From NCBI RefSeq assembly GCF_000281045.1, contig NW_008246073.1:800199-864198 (forward strand): a stretch of 64,000 bases of DNA, given 5' to 3'. Under the pieces are notes generated by a model. The model saw only the letters and a program-made list of their open reading frames with translations, was not told the DNA's origin and searched no databases. Origin of the DNA: Saprolegnia diclina VS20. Its lineage: Eukaryota > Oomycota > Saprolegniomycetes > Saprolegniales > Saprolegniaceae. Shown here in pieces: positions 20,601-31,456 of the stretch. Position 1 is the first letter of the stretch. Each line of letters opens with the position of its first letter. The position numbers and the translations under genes were made by a program.

Positions 20601-22877
20601 ACGCGGATGCTGCCGTTAAACGTACCTAAAGCGGAGTACGGTATTGGAGCGCTCAAGATGCGCGACCACATGCACAACCGAGCAACGGAGTCCGATGCAT
20701 GGCGCGCCCGCACCGTTCCACAGCTTAGCGCGAGCTTCGACTTGGTCCAGATGTGCCTCGAAGGTGCCGACTTTGACTTGAACTTTGCGTCTGCCCTCGA
20801 ACGCATCCAGTACGCCGCTTTCGTAAAGCTCATGACGCAGTACAAGCAAGATCTTGCGCTCATCCACACCAAGGCTTTCGATGTGTGGCTTTGCCACGTG
20901 AGCAATGCATACGTTGGCGATGACGATGCAATGACTCGCAAGTTGGAGGACGCCGAGAAGAAACGCAAGGACAACATTAACGCCGAAGTCAGTGCTCTCG
21001 AAAAGACGGTGCAAGAAACGCTAAAGCACAACGACTACGAAACATGGTCTCTGGCGGCAACAAATGATTGGAAGAAGACGCTCCAAGACCAAGCGGACCA
21101 CTCGCAGCGCAAAGTCAAGGCCACTCGCGTGTTTCAAGTCGGCAAGGACGTCAAAAAGTTCGAAGCAATGTTTCTCGAACGCGTGGCTGCGTACGTTGAG
21201 AGGGTCGGGGGCACCGCCACGATGGATCACGTCAAAAATATCTTCAACGACGTCCTCGCCGAAGCCCGCAAGCTCGACATGCCCTTGGCGCTAAGTGTGA
21301 AAGCGAAGGTTCACAAGGTCATCCACGAGCACGGTCTCTTTTCGCCCGATCTACTGACGCCGCAGGACGCCGAAGTCGCCTTGGAGAGCACTGCGGCGAA
21401 AACCTCTACAGCCCAGGTGATGTGGTCGTCGATATTTGCCAAGCACACTCAAAGCTATATCAAGAGCACGGTGCAGGGCTGCGTGCGTTGCCATCTTGGC
21501 ATATTCAGCGATTACGACGATAGCGCCGTGCGTCTGTGTGCCGAGAAGGTCAGAGATGAGTTTATCAAGCACAAGTTCACGAAGCCCGAGCAGAAGCGCG
21601 GCATTGCGGTGCTCATAACGACGCTTGGCAACGAATTGACGCAGCGCCAGGCCGTGTGGGACGCCAACAATAGCGTCGCTGACCTGTTCGTCGCACAGAA
21701 GAACAACTTGATGTCGGTGGCCGGTAGTATCTGTCGCGGCCGCCAGGCCGTTGACTTGCTCGTGGAGGTGCTCAGCACATGGCTCACGACGAGTTTATCC
21801 AAGGCACTCCACGAAGAGCTCGAGAGCGCCATAGCCGCCGAGCTTCAGTTCGCGCCGTGGGTCGAATCTCCCGAAGCGATGCAAGCAGCGCTTGACCACG
21901 ATATTTCGTTGCGTCTGGAGGCCTTGGGTGTGACCTCGGTCCTTCCTTTAATTCGAGACCCCAAGGCGCATGCTGCCGACGTCATTGCCAAGCTGGTTCT
22001 CGCCAAGGTTGAAGCGCGCTACGAGAGCGTGCGTGGCAAGCTCATCCAAAACGTGAGTTCGAGCATCGATCACGCCGCGTCCGTGGCTGGGAAGACCGCG
22101 TCGAACCGCAGCAAGTCGTTTGGCGAAGCACTTCAGCGTGAGCTTCAGCGCCATCTCAAGCTCAGCGGCGCAAGCGCTTTCATCCAGAGTCTGCCGCCGC
22201 TCACGAACGGCGTCATGAACTGCGACGCGCAAGGCCCGTCCATCTTTGACGACACAAGCAGCCGTATGCCAACCAACGTGCCCCGGCGCCTGCATGAAAC
22301 ATTGGTCGCACTCACGCCGACGCTTGCTGCATCGGTGGCCAAAAACACATCTGTGGCAAAGGCCATCGCCGAAGCTCTCCAGACGGAATCTTATTGCGCC
22401 AACTATGGCATTGCGCCACGCTGCGGTGAGCCGTGTCCAAAGTGCAGATGTCCTTGCACAAAAGAACAGGGCCATGCCTCCAAGGACGGCTCGCGCCACG
22501 ACACGTACCACCAACCAAGCGGCCTCCAAGGTGCTACTATTTCCACGTGGTACTTTTGGAAAACCTGGTTGCCGTGGTGGACCAAAGCGAACGAGCTCTG
22601 TCCCCACAGCTGTGTATCGGCCGTCGCCAACAACGACATCATGGAGCTCGAAAGCGGCAAAACGAAAGCGTTCAAGGACTTTGAGAAGGTGTTTCCATAC
22701 TGGTCCTTGCCGCACGGCGCGGCCACGTCTCTTCCGCTGCGCGAACACATCTTTGCGCACTACCAGACTGAGCTTTCTCAGTACTTTGAAGTGGATAAGT
22801 GCATCGACATACCCGCCTCGTACTTTGCCCACGACATCAAAGACATCCAGCAACAGCTCGAGCGCATGCTATGCTAA
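17652..22877 (+). CDS. VLIG/URGCP-type very large GTPase A, without N-terminal MACPF-like module
   Basis: Single exon, 1,741 aa. ATG 17652 is the first in frame after a stop at 17592. The G domain starts near residue 792: P-loop GVQSSGKSTLLNAMFG, then ARCTRGV (G2-like), LLLDTEGMQSPE (G3, about residue 842), and LNQIN where the guanine-specificity motif would be. This pattern is that of interferon-inducible very large GTPases and URGCP. Before it is about 790 residues of mostly helical sequence, and after it a long helical region, then a Cys-rich C-terminal patch near residue 1,590 (RCGEPCPKCRCPC followed by His). GTPases B and C share this whole length but carry about 390 extra N-terminal residues. 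The gene starts just downstream of a transposon insertion that sits in its promoter. Cytosolic GTPase; cellular role unknown. Confidence 0.8.
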   Translation: MGLSAHLEITPSMAACLDMWLQDEAFGTSNKTTVICTLHDAARTIEKQLDAVADCSNDGTALVDLLLLALRIDANFNSATVVACFRDLRTLRAFRRLDMDNDMKAMAQLDDILRQGIPDDVRRSTIEAPVRSSLARATTYLALLTSLDDPKHWTTPSIDAPDVPIAIVIVQYAFNDAKQPDATRMTTVLGDLLVKNLAPAESPLQAKLWAVAKKHGCNHRGFPFELTSTKVQSLIIAMKKELQPDAKAISSEVSLAPVNASPLAGHELIPTDGRPMSFLRTVSPAPSKDSHFGDLVLHVLKHGLSFKDELYTKKDQASSSTTSPVVYDALLSSMASLTPAARAEVIRHLVDRCCLAPLVVPMNDAGFDMFTAEFGLVETSVNGKLASLIRDTSCTRVAVVSERPTKNSTTSDWIKNIFHAESLHCCDRLLTKTVTKRPCVAELGWGFVVEGNEMTPVMVLHIIGDYMLLESFITQFADILIVDAGYKPVRTTLPHGLVIQWRAPKQSENDESDEDAKTDETSDSNGAVTAVALICDMGSSREEIAQRIVNVLPSKPRVPVECLRVPDIVKPTTRFSSQIVTAVAKTNFATLRSKDLKLQMAFKNESSHSLHFQRQQSERERKNIQIDIDMLQQACRDNAECVLQYPLFQIFVAMLKLPSAASREMCILDFERQIATASAVISDVAHTKYISAVAAASQSGDASATQSSLKEWDNAVTGMEHLWRELSLVYRSDPTKYSDLPDLAVTHLLDGFPLEYMNGDAGMVNKTWVRAILRQLGKKLGDDARIFVLSVAGVQSSGKSTLLNAMFGIRLKTSVARCTRGVTMQLLPCDSGNAYDYILLLDTEGMQSPERVGMKDSVWRDNRMASVAILPADATILLMKGESTNVIDNALPIVLSVFGNSSLAAASEGRLQTKLYFVLNQINAVSSNSLVTCVSTLTDNLRKNAAKIGLVCQSKEPAFSEFLADFRGFNCDEDKRDVRVLGYTRMLPLNVPKAEYGIGALKMRDHMHNRATESDAWRARTVPQLSASFDLVQMCLEGADFDLNFASALERIQYAAFVKLMTQYKQDLALIHTKAFDVWLCHVSNAYVGDDDAMTRKLEDAEKKRKDNINAEVSALEKTVQETLKHNDYETWSLAATNDWKKTLQDQADHSQRKVKATRVFQVGKDVKKFEAMFLERVAAYVERVGGTATMDHVKNIFNDVLAEARKLDMPLALSVKAKVHKVIHEHGLFSPDLLTPQDAEVALESTAAKTSTAQVMWSSIFAKHTQSYIKSTVQGCVRCHLGIFSDYDDSAVRLCAEKVRDEFIKHKFTKPEQKRGIAVLITTLGNELTQRQAVWDANNSVADLFVAQKNNLMSVAGSICRGRQAVDLLVEVLSTWLTTSLSKALHEELESAIAAELQFAPWVESPEAMQAALDHDISLRLEALGVTSVLPLIRDPKAHAADVIAKLVLAKVEARYESVRGKLIQNVSSSIDHAASVAGKTASNRSKSFGEALQRELQRHLKLSGASAFIQSLPPLTNGVMNCDAQGPSIFDDTSSRMPTNVPRRLHETLVALTPTLAASVAKNTSVAKAIAEALQTESYCANYGIAPRCGEPCPKCRCPCTKEQGHASKDGSRHDTYHQPSGLQGATISTWYFWKTWLPWWTKANELCPHSCVSAVANNDIMELESGKTKAFKDFEKVFPYWSLPHGAATSLPLREHIFAHYQTELSQYFEVDKCIDIPASYFAHDIKDIQQQLERMLC

Positions 22878-23038
22878 TTTTATATCAACACAATACATGC
22901 AATACTCGTCGAACGTGTTTATCAGGCGACACAGTCGTCAAACCAACTGCATCTTCCTGTCATGACTCTGACAATCTTCATCATAGCCCCTTCGGAGAAC
23001 AATGCACACGTTGCGGATCCCACTCTTCTCGGAAGGGA
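22878..23038. other. Short convergent spacer
   Basis: About 160 bp between the ends of GTPase A (+) and the Kelch gene (-); presumably holds both 3' ends. No structured terminator seen. Confidence 0.4.
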
Positions 23039-24909
23039 CTAAGCCAATGTAAGTGAAAACACCTCGTTGCTGCGCGTCTCGTGGGCATCTTGGCCGCCAA
23101 AGAGCAAGACGGTCTTGGCGCCTTCGTTTGCGAGCACAGCGCAGTGTCCAACACGTTGCATGCCGTCAGAGGAGTCCATCGTCACTGGCTTCCACTCCCA
23201 CGTCTCCGTGTTGAGCGCAAATACGTCACCAAAGAGGGTCGTTTTCTGGGCGCCGACCTGCGGGTCCCAGCCACCATAGACAAGGATCGTCGACGCATCG
23301 AGGGCGACCGCGATCTGGCCCGTCCGGGGCGCGGGACCGACACCGACCGTGCACGGGTGGAACCAAAACCACGCATTGTCCGCGGGCCGACGTTCGAGCA
23401 CGTGTACCGAGTCGAAGCTGCGCTTGGTGTCGTTGCCGCCAAAGAGGACCATGCGGTGGTCGCCGATCGCAACCGCCGAGTGGTAGTTGCGGGCTGCGGG
23501 CGCCCGGCCGTCGACTCGAATGTTGCGCCACGTCCATGTCGCTACTCAATTATAATGGCATTCAAATTGAGTTTCAGGCGTCTCAATCGCGTACCCGTCT
23601 CGAGTACGTGGACCGAGTTCATGCTGCTGCGACCACGGTTGCCGCCAAAGACGACTATGTCCGAGCCGAGCCGGCACATGCTGTGACCGCTTCGCGCGAC
23701 GGGTACCGGCCCCGCGACGACTGGGGGGTACCACAGAAAGGCCTCTACGACTCACGTTGAAGCCACCAACCGACTGGACCACACGCATCCTACCCGTATC
23801 AAGCACCATCGGGTCGGCGAGCGTCTCCATCGCGTCATTCACAAGGCGCTCGCCGCCAAACACAACGAGCAGCTTGTTCGTCGGCAGGTACACAGCGCCG
23901 TGCCACGTCCGCGGCAGGCTTTCGCAGTTGGCCGGACGGCTCCACGCATTCGTCGCAATGTCAAACACGTGGATATCCGCAAGCGTCGTCTCGTCTTCGC
24001 TCTCGCCGCCGTAGAGCACAATGCGGTCCTTCGAGATGCGCGTCGCGGTCGCGCCCCAGCGCTGGCTCGGCGGGGTGCCGGAGGTTGGCACTAGGGCGTA
24101 GCTGCCGGTAAAGTGCTCGAGACCGTGACTCGGCGCAGGTAGCGCGTCGACATCGACGGGGGACGTGGGCACAATGGTGGGTGCCGCCGCCTTGGCTTCG
24201 TCGTCCTCGGTCGCTGCGACCACCGTTGCCTCGGGCGCCTCGTCCACCTCGGTTGTCTCGTCCAACGCCACCTCGTCGGAAGGCGAAGAAGCCTCTACCG
24301 CCTTGGCAGCGTCGACCTTGTCGTCCTTCTTCGGTGAGAAAAATGACTTGACGTCCGCAGTCTTCTTGACGGCGTCTTTCTTGGTCGGTCGACCGCGCTT
24401 CCCCTTGGCCTTGGCCGGCGGCGACATGAACTCTTTGGCCACATCCGCCGGCTCCGACTTTGCCGGCAATGGCTGCAACGGCGAGCGCGCCTTTTCGGAG
24501 GACTCGCTGGTATCGCTGCGACTGCTACTCGAGGCCGCCTGCTCGCAGGAATGTGCATAAGTTGCGAAAGTGTTGGATCCATCTACCTTGGCAGGTGACG
24601 TCTTTTGGCGCTTGGCCGGGTCTTCATAAATAACGATCGGCGACGGCGCCTCGGCCACACGCTTCTTGGACTCAGTGGGCTTGGGTGGCGGCTTGGAGAG
24701 CGCGAAGCGACCAGTGAAGTTGGTGCACTCGATCGCGAGGCTGCCATTCTCAAAGAAGAAGCGCAGCCCGTCGATGGCCGGAATGTCGACGTCAATACCT
24801 GCATATACAAGAGCATGAGAGTCATATTGGCCATGATCATGAGCGTCGTCTTGGCCATGATCATGCTTCGTAGGTAGAGAGACGTACCTTCAAAGGACAG
24901 AAGGGTCAT
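23039..24909 (-). CDS. Kelch beta-propeller protein with AT-hook and basic N-terminal region
   Basis: Four exons on the minus strand: 24909-24888, 24798-23794, 23744-23595, 23541-23039; introns of 89, 49 and 53 bp; 559 aa and the frame closes. ATG 24909 (MTLLSFEGIDVDIPAIDGL) is the only Met before the first splice site. The N-terminal half is low-complexity and charged, with an AT-hook-like KGKRGRPTKK followed by VKSFFSPKK, which resembles a PCNA-interaction motif lacking its Gln. The C-terminal half has six Kelch blades, visible as repeated H/G-x-A ... (V/L)(L/V)(F/Y)GG ... W/V; for example RIVLYGGES, LLVVFGGER, DIVVFGGNR, MVLFGGND, ILVYGGWD and VLLFGGQD. Likely a nuclear scaffold or DNA-associated protein; partners unknown. 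Divergent from the TPR gene, sharing about 490 bp. Confidence 0.8.
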
Positions 24910-25403
24910 CGAACGTGTGACTTTGCCGAAATGACCGCCCGGCCATTTCCCGCGAAGCCCTATTGAGTACGCAAGGCGCACCTTACAGGTGGCTGACGAC
25001 ACCACTCTTTACGCGTTCTTTCTCCTACTCAGTGACGCCAAAGTTTTTTCTGCGTGCTGCAAGCGCCTTTCATCGATACAAAAGTAGGTTTTATAGAGAG
25101 CATATGCCCATCGCTCGCTCGTCGGCAACACAGTAGACGACGTACGCAGCCTGCCCGGGAGGAATGGCGTGTATCTAGACACTCATTTAAGTACGGTGTC
25201 CAGCGTGGGGCTAAAAATAGGGCCTCACGACACGCACTTTGATGGGTCGTAGCCGTCTGGATAACGGTCCGGATACGGAAGATCGGAGTGCTGGGAACCC
25301 ATTGGCTAAAATCCGGACGTCGCGAGGGCAGTTGCAATCTTCGGCGGAAGCATGTCCCGGCGCCACCTGGAGCCGCGCTCGGGTACATGATGCGCATGGA
25401 CCC
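24910..25403. promoter_or_regulatory. Shared divergent promoter region
   Basis: 494 bp between the starts of the Kelch gene (-) and the TPR gene (+). Both promoters must lie here; I recognise no clear TATA or CCAAT element. Confidence 0.4.
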
Positions 25404-28400
25404 ATGACAATGCTGATGGCTTACGTAGATGACGAGGATGCTTGGGAGAACGACTTCAACTTTGATGGGCTCGCAGCGCGTGGGGCGACAGAGCTGCCAA
25501 CGTCGCCGACGCTGGGCCAAGCCGTCGAGCGCCTGGCCTTGAACTACCGCCTTGTCGACGTGCTTGGTCGCGCGTGCAGCGGCCTCAATGGTGCGATGCA
25601 GCAACCATTCTCATGGCGCTCATGGCGACGCGTAGATCAACTGGACAGCGAGCTCCACTTGCATGGCGAAGGCGCCGCCTCGGTGCCTGCGACGAGCATG
25701 GTAGAGCTACCGACGACTAGAGCTATACTGACCCCACGCAGGAGCGTGCATCAAGCTTTCTTATCGACTGCTGCTTGATGGTCTTCCGCAACGAAGCGTC
25801 GGCAGTCGCTGCAACGCTCGAGACGGCTCGTGCCATCCTCACGACGTCGAGTCCGTGCAAGTCGGGAGGTCTCAGCGACTGCGCAACACAGCTGCGTCGC
25901 AACATTCTTCTTCTGTGGCTGCAGGTTGAAACCTTTGCTGTCGCACCCGTGACGCAAAAGCCCATTCTTCTCGAGTTGCTCGCCCGTGACATGGGTCGAG
26001 CCATGGGCCAACTGCAGCCAGCAACCATGGGCAGTACGAGCACCCGCAGCCCGCTCTTTGCTCTTGCACACCTTGTCTTGAGTGAGATGCACGACGTTGT
26101 CGCCCCGATCCTCGGCGCGGGCCACGCCAAGCCGTCGCAACTCGTCGAGCTCACGTCCGTTTTGCGAATCTCGGTGCTGCTCCTCATGTTTCTTGGCGTG
26201 CAGCACCGCACGCCAGACTCCGCACCGTCATTGTCCTGGCAGACGTTGACCAAGATGGCGCTGTGCATGGGTCACTTGCTGCTGCTCTCTTGCGAGCTCT
26301 CGCTGGTGACGGACTTTGCGTGCGTGTGCAGCAAAGCTGCAGCCTACGTCATCGACGACCCCAGCCTCTTATCGCAGGCCAAGCTCGTGCTCTGCCAAGC
26401 CCAGCTCGAGCAAAAGCGCCTCATGGACGAAGACGAGGACTGGGCGGATTTCACGCCACACGATCGATCGCAGCGGCTCTTCTCCCTCGAGTGGACGCCC
26501 ACCAACAAGCCCAAGCAAATGGCAGAGAACGACGACGAGGAGGAGGAAGATTGGGATAAGGAGCTCGCGCAAGACGAGGGGCAGAGCGGTGCGACAAGCT
26601 CGCTCTCGACGGTTCTCAACATGCGGGACCTCTTTATCGACGCGTCGTCGACATTGCCGCCGTCCGAAGCAAGCCGCCCTCGATGGCTCACGCAGCGCAT
26701 CGACGAGTGTCCGACCGCGTCGCCACAACCACCACCGCCACCACCACCGTCGCCGTACTCGAAATCGTTTGCGGCGTTTGAGACAGGCCAGCTCCTCAGC
26801 CAGATTTGCCCGTCCGCTCGCTCGATCGAAGCGTGGCTCACAAGCCTCGACGTGCACCCGCCTCGTTTCGTCCACGATGCCGAGACCGAAGTGCTCGCGC
26901 TCACCGACCTCCCCGTCTACGAACGCTTGTGGTGCGAGGGCTACGTCCATTGCTGTAATGTGCTTCAAGCCAGCGCGCCAGACGTGTGCCTCGGCCTCGC
27001 CACCGCTTTTTTCCAGATGCTGGCAACCACACGTGTGCCCACCACGCTTTGCAAAGGCGTTGTTGCGGCGGGAAAGCACATACTGGCCACTCTTGCGCTC
27101 GTCTTGCATCCACTGGGACTGTCCGCGACCGTCTTGGACGCGCCTGTGGCGCAGCTGAAAGCGCTAGGTACGGCGCCGGACGATGTCGCCATGCTGGAGC
27201 TTGAGTGCGCACTGCATCTTGCGCTATGCACGTGTGCCGAGGACTTTGCCGACTCGGTGGACCAGCTAGCCTTGCTCGACCGAGCGCATACGCTCTTGCA
27301 GCGTGCCCACGCATCACTTGTGGCGGAGCGCGAGATCTTGTGCCATGGGTGTCCTGCTTCGATCGCTGCCATGGAGCGTAGCATGACGCTGCACTTGCTT
27401 GTGCACTGCGTTGCTTTCGGGCTCTCGCCGCTCACGCTTCAACACGTGACCAAGGGGGCGTCGCTGGACGTTGCCAACGACCTGGTGGAGGCCGAGACCG
27501 CAGCGCTCTCAACCTCCCCCAACATATTTGCCCATGTGCTCAAGCACACGGCGCATCCGTCGCAAAGCGCCGTCTACGCCCGGCTCGTTCACCTCTTTGG
27601 CTATTTACCGCTGCAGTCAAGTGTCCGTATCCAGGCCGGGATGGTCCTTGGGACGACGATGCTCGCGCTCCAGTGCCTTCAAGATGCTGAAAATGTCTTG
27701 TACGAATCGGTCTACCTCTCGGTCTCGGCCAAGACGACGCGAATTCGGTCTCCTAGCGTGCCGTATATGCTCTGCGCCTTTGGCGACGCGCTCGTGTCCA
27801 ACCGCAAGTACCGGTTTGGGATTGTCGCGTATGAAGCGGCTTTGCGGGCGGGCGACGCTGCATTTTGCACCGACCTCGAGCGTAAACTAGCGATTCTCTG
27901 CAGTGACAATGGCGACATTGATCGCAGTCTCGTTCTCTACGCTCGGATTCGCCATACCAGCCGCGACCAGCGACGTATCTTTGAGTACGTTTACGTTGCA
28001 GTGACGATGGCCACTATGCACATGGAGCGCGGTGCATTTGCGAGCGCGGCCTCCGACATGCAGCACGTACTCACGTTCATGAAGAACGAAGTGTTTACAC
28101 AGGACGTGCGCATGGAGCTTCATGTGCTGCGCGTTCGCCTTGCCATTTGTCTCTTGCACTTGCAAGAGCCCCAAAATGCCATCGTCATGCTCTTGCGCTG
28201 CCGCGACGAGCTCCTTCAGAGCTCCAGTCATGTGTGTGCGTCATCGGTCAAGCTCGTGGTGGTGCTTGGCTGGCTTGCGACCGCCTACTTGCGGGATGGC
28301 GCCCTCGCAGCGTGCGATGAAACCCTGCTCTCGATTGCGCGGCTCCGTGAGACGACGAGTTGCCGGTACAACTGCCTCGCGTCAGCCGCGCGACGCAAGC

Positions 28401-30810
28401 ACGTTAGCCACGGCTCGTTTGCCAAAGTGCCGAGCTGCCTCAACATGACCGTGTCGCTGCATGAACACCCGGGCGCCGACTTGTACTCGCTTCAGATGCA
28501 GCTCTCGCTGGCACGCTGCGAGTTGGAGAAAGCTGCGCACTACTCAGCGCTCGCAATCATCACGCTCGAGCTCGACCCGCATGCAGAGATGCACGAGCTC
28601 GCCGCGCTCTACTACTTACGCGGCAAGGCGCTCGACGCATGCTTGCACCACCCGGGCCTCTTTCCGATGAAGCTCCAAGGACTGGAGTGTGAACAACTCA
28701 TTCTCGCCAACAAGCCCAAACTGTCGCACCACCGCCGCAAGAGCTCGACGCTGCTCCGCGAACGCGTCCTCGTCACGTCCGATGAATGTACCCCGTTAGC
28801 TCATATGATACATAGGATCTTTATAATGGGTGGCGTAGGTCTCTACCACGCGGTGCGATCGCTGCACCATAGCTTTGAGCTCTACAAGAGTACCGGTGAC
28901 AAGCCAGGCATGGTCCGTGCAGCGAATCGACTCGCGGCCATGTACTTCGACAAGGTGTTTGTGTCCGTGCTGGTGCGCAACCAGTCGCTTGTAGACGTTG
29001 CAGTGCTGCGGCTCAAACGGCGGCATGCGTCGTCGCATCTGAATCTCAACGACGAGTGCGTTGAGTTTGCCTTTACACTGGACGACATGCGTGGCCCCGC
29101 GACGCTCGGCTTTGATTTGAGCCTTGATGCGATGGCGCCCGAGCCGTACATGGAGGCGTGTGTCAATATGGCGACGCTTTGCGCGCTCCGCAACGACTGG
29201 CCCGAGATGCTGCGCTACTGGTACGAGGCCCGGGACGTCTTTTACCACTGCGGGTTTGGCACTGGCAAGCGCCACCGCCGCTTTCGTCACCGCCTCGTGC
29301 AGCTGCTCTTGTGTTGTGAGCCTGCGCTCGTCGCGGCCAACAGCGTGCTCCTGGATGTAGCTGCGTCCGACGACGTCCCATTGTGGTTTTGGCGCAAAAC
29401 CCAGCACAAAAATGCGACGCTCCCCGCCGAGACGAGCTTGAGCTACCACTACAAACGGCTGCGCGAGACGCGGCCAAGCCATCAACGCACGCAGTCGGAG
29501 TCGCTCGAGCACGTGCCACCAACGGTGCATGGCAAGCGGTCCGGCTACCACCGTTCGTTCCCACCGCGCATCCGCGACAAAGGCCGAGCCAAACCCCGAG
29601 GCCTCAAGGTACAGTGTCCACATCACTTTGGATGGACCCTAACCGCAAATAGGACATCTTTGAACATGCAACAGAGGCGCCGAACGGTGGCGCCGAGGAG
29701 CCTCCGCTGGTCACGCGCCAACGTCTCCTACTGCGCGTGGCCCACAGTGCGGGGCGAGGCGCCGAGGGTAGCGACCACTCTGTACAACAAGATCGTTTGC
29801 GCAAAGTCTGGGCGCTTGCTGAAGAGATGCGCGGCGGCGGGCTCTCGCAGTGGTGCGCAAGCCTTGTGCTCGATGCCGTGCCCGCCATCTACGTGCTCGG
29901 CGATCATGACGGCATTGCTACCTTCTCGACGGCAACAGTTAGCGGCGACTGGCGTATTTTAGAAGGCGACACGCTCACGCGGTACGCCCCCGTACTGCGC
30001 CACGGGTCACTTCTCGCGCAGCGGCAGTGCTTTGAGCAAGAAGCTAGCACGACGTCAATCGCCCTATGGCACCGACTTACCTCTGACGCACCGCCGTCGC
30101 TTCGCGAGCGACACGAGTGGCTGTGTAGCCACCAGTTGGACGCTGCTAAAGAAGACGACCTGCGTGGTCCGTCTCTTGTCCACAGCAAAGCGCCGGTGCC
30201 GTCCTCGAAGAAGGTATCGACGCAGACTAAGCTTATTGTTGCCCCGGTACTGGCTTCGCTGCCGTGGGAAGTTCTTCTGGAGGAAGCCCCCACGGACCCC
30301 ACTCGTCTTGCGGTTGCACGTCTCATTCGGCCACTGGAAGCCCAGCCACAGTCGCTAGAGTGGTCGACCTCGCACCTGCTTTTGTTTGTCGTACACCCAT
30401 CGACACAGAGTCTACTGGACGTTCCCAGGAAGATCCATGTTCTCGCATCTCGCGACGCTGCAAATGTGACCATCGACATGGCAGTCGCCAACGTGCGCCG
30501 GAAGAAGAAGCCGTCGCTGGCGTTGACGTCGTGCCCGATGAATATTGCAGTGGCAGCAATGGACGACTGGTCGACGAGTGCTGTCACTGCGCTGCGCCGG
30601 TCGCCGACGCTCTTTGCGCTGCTTTTGGTGCCCGCCAGTTTTGTACGGCCGCTGGCGTTGGCGCTTTGGGCGCGCCGGCCAAAGAAGCGCCGACTGTTTG
30701 GCACGCCGAGTCGCACCGTGGAGGCGCCGCGCGAGTGGCTCGACGATGTTGTCGGCGCCTTTGAGCGGACGACCTTTATACCCGTGAGTGTAGTGATTAC
30801 AGGCGCTTGA
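25404..30810 (+). CDS. Large TPR-type helical-repeat protein with CHAT-like C-terminus
   Basis: Exons 25404-25700, 25742-28787, 28839-29608, 29653-30810; introns of 41, 51 and 44 bp; about 1,756 aa. The 51-bp intron (28788-28838) is in frame and open; I infer it from GTACCC...GCGTAG borders and an otherwise out-of-place segment. The first ATG is 25404 (MTMLMAYVDDEDAWENDF). Residues about 550-1,250 are regular helical pairs of TPR type (for example repeated A..Y..AL and LA..C patterns). A proline tract (PPPPPPPP) and acidic runs lie near residue 420. The C-terminal 200 residues contain APVLASLPWEVLLEE followed by ARLIRPL, the LPWE signature of CHAT (caspase-like, separase-related) domains, but I could not find a convincing His/Cys dyad. 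Role unknown; a scaffold or degenerate TPR-CHAT protein is my best reading. Confidence 0.7.
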
Positions 30811-30868
30811 TCGCGCAGTTTAATAGGATTATATAGTACGGCCTACCCTCTATGAAAATGACACTATC

Positions 30869-31456
30869 TCAGCTCGACGACCGGGCGCTGGACGCCGTCG
30901 ATGGCCGGAGCTCCTGGTCGTCCTTGTCAATGATCGCCGACGAGACAAACGACCGCATGGTCTCGAACCCGCTGGCGTCGCTCGCCGTGTCGTACGACTC
31001 GCTGCGCTTGGTCCGGACTTCGATCATCGGAATGGAGCTGCTTTGGTACAATCGCGAGGCCGACGACCCGCGGTGGATCGAGCTCTCGCTGCGAATCTGG
31101 TCCCGCGATGAGGGCGAGAGGCGGTCCCAGAACGAGTCGCGCGCGTTTGCGTCCGGCGGGACGTCCGTGTTGGGCTCGGTCGTCGACGCAATGCTCTGGT
31201 CGAGCGACATCGAGTCGTTGCTTTGGCGCGAGCTGGCCTTGAGAAGCCATGGCACAAACGTCGAGTTGTTATTTGGGTCGAGGGGCGACGCCACGTACGA
31301 GTGGCCGCCACCGCCGCGCGAGAGCGTCATCGGTAGCTCGAGCGTCTCGGACTTGAACGGGGACGCGCTGCGGTAGCGCAGGAAGAGGACGGCAGCGAGA
31401 CCGCCCACAAGAACGAGTGCGCCGACGACGATGCCGACGATCGCGGCGTCGTCCAT
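30869..31456 (-). CDS. Small single-pass membrane protein with Ser-rich tail
   Basis: Single exon, 195 aa from ATG 31456 (MDDAAIVGIVVGALVLVGGL). A short N-terminus is followed by one membrane helix (residues 5-28, Gly/Val/Leu-rich) ending in FLRYRS, then a hydrophilic tail rich in Ser, Asp and Thr (for example RSESYDTASDASGFETM), plausibly cytosolic and phosphorylated. The frame continues upstream without an ATG, so a 5' exon encoding a signal peptide or ectodomain is possible. Convergent with the TPR gene, 58 bp apart. Not recognised. Confidence 0.55.
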   Translation of the reverse strand: MDDAAIVGIVVGALVLVGGLAAVLFLRYRSASPFKSETLELPMTLSRGGGGHSYVASPLDPNNNSTFVPWLLKASSRQSNDSMSLDQSIASTTEPNTDVPPDANARDSFWDRLSPSSRDQIRSESSIHRGSSASRLYQSSSIPMIEVRTKRSESYDTASDASGFETMRSFVSSAIIDKDDQELRPSTASSARSSS

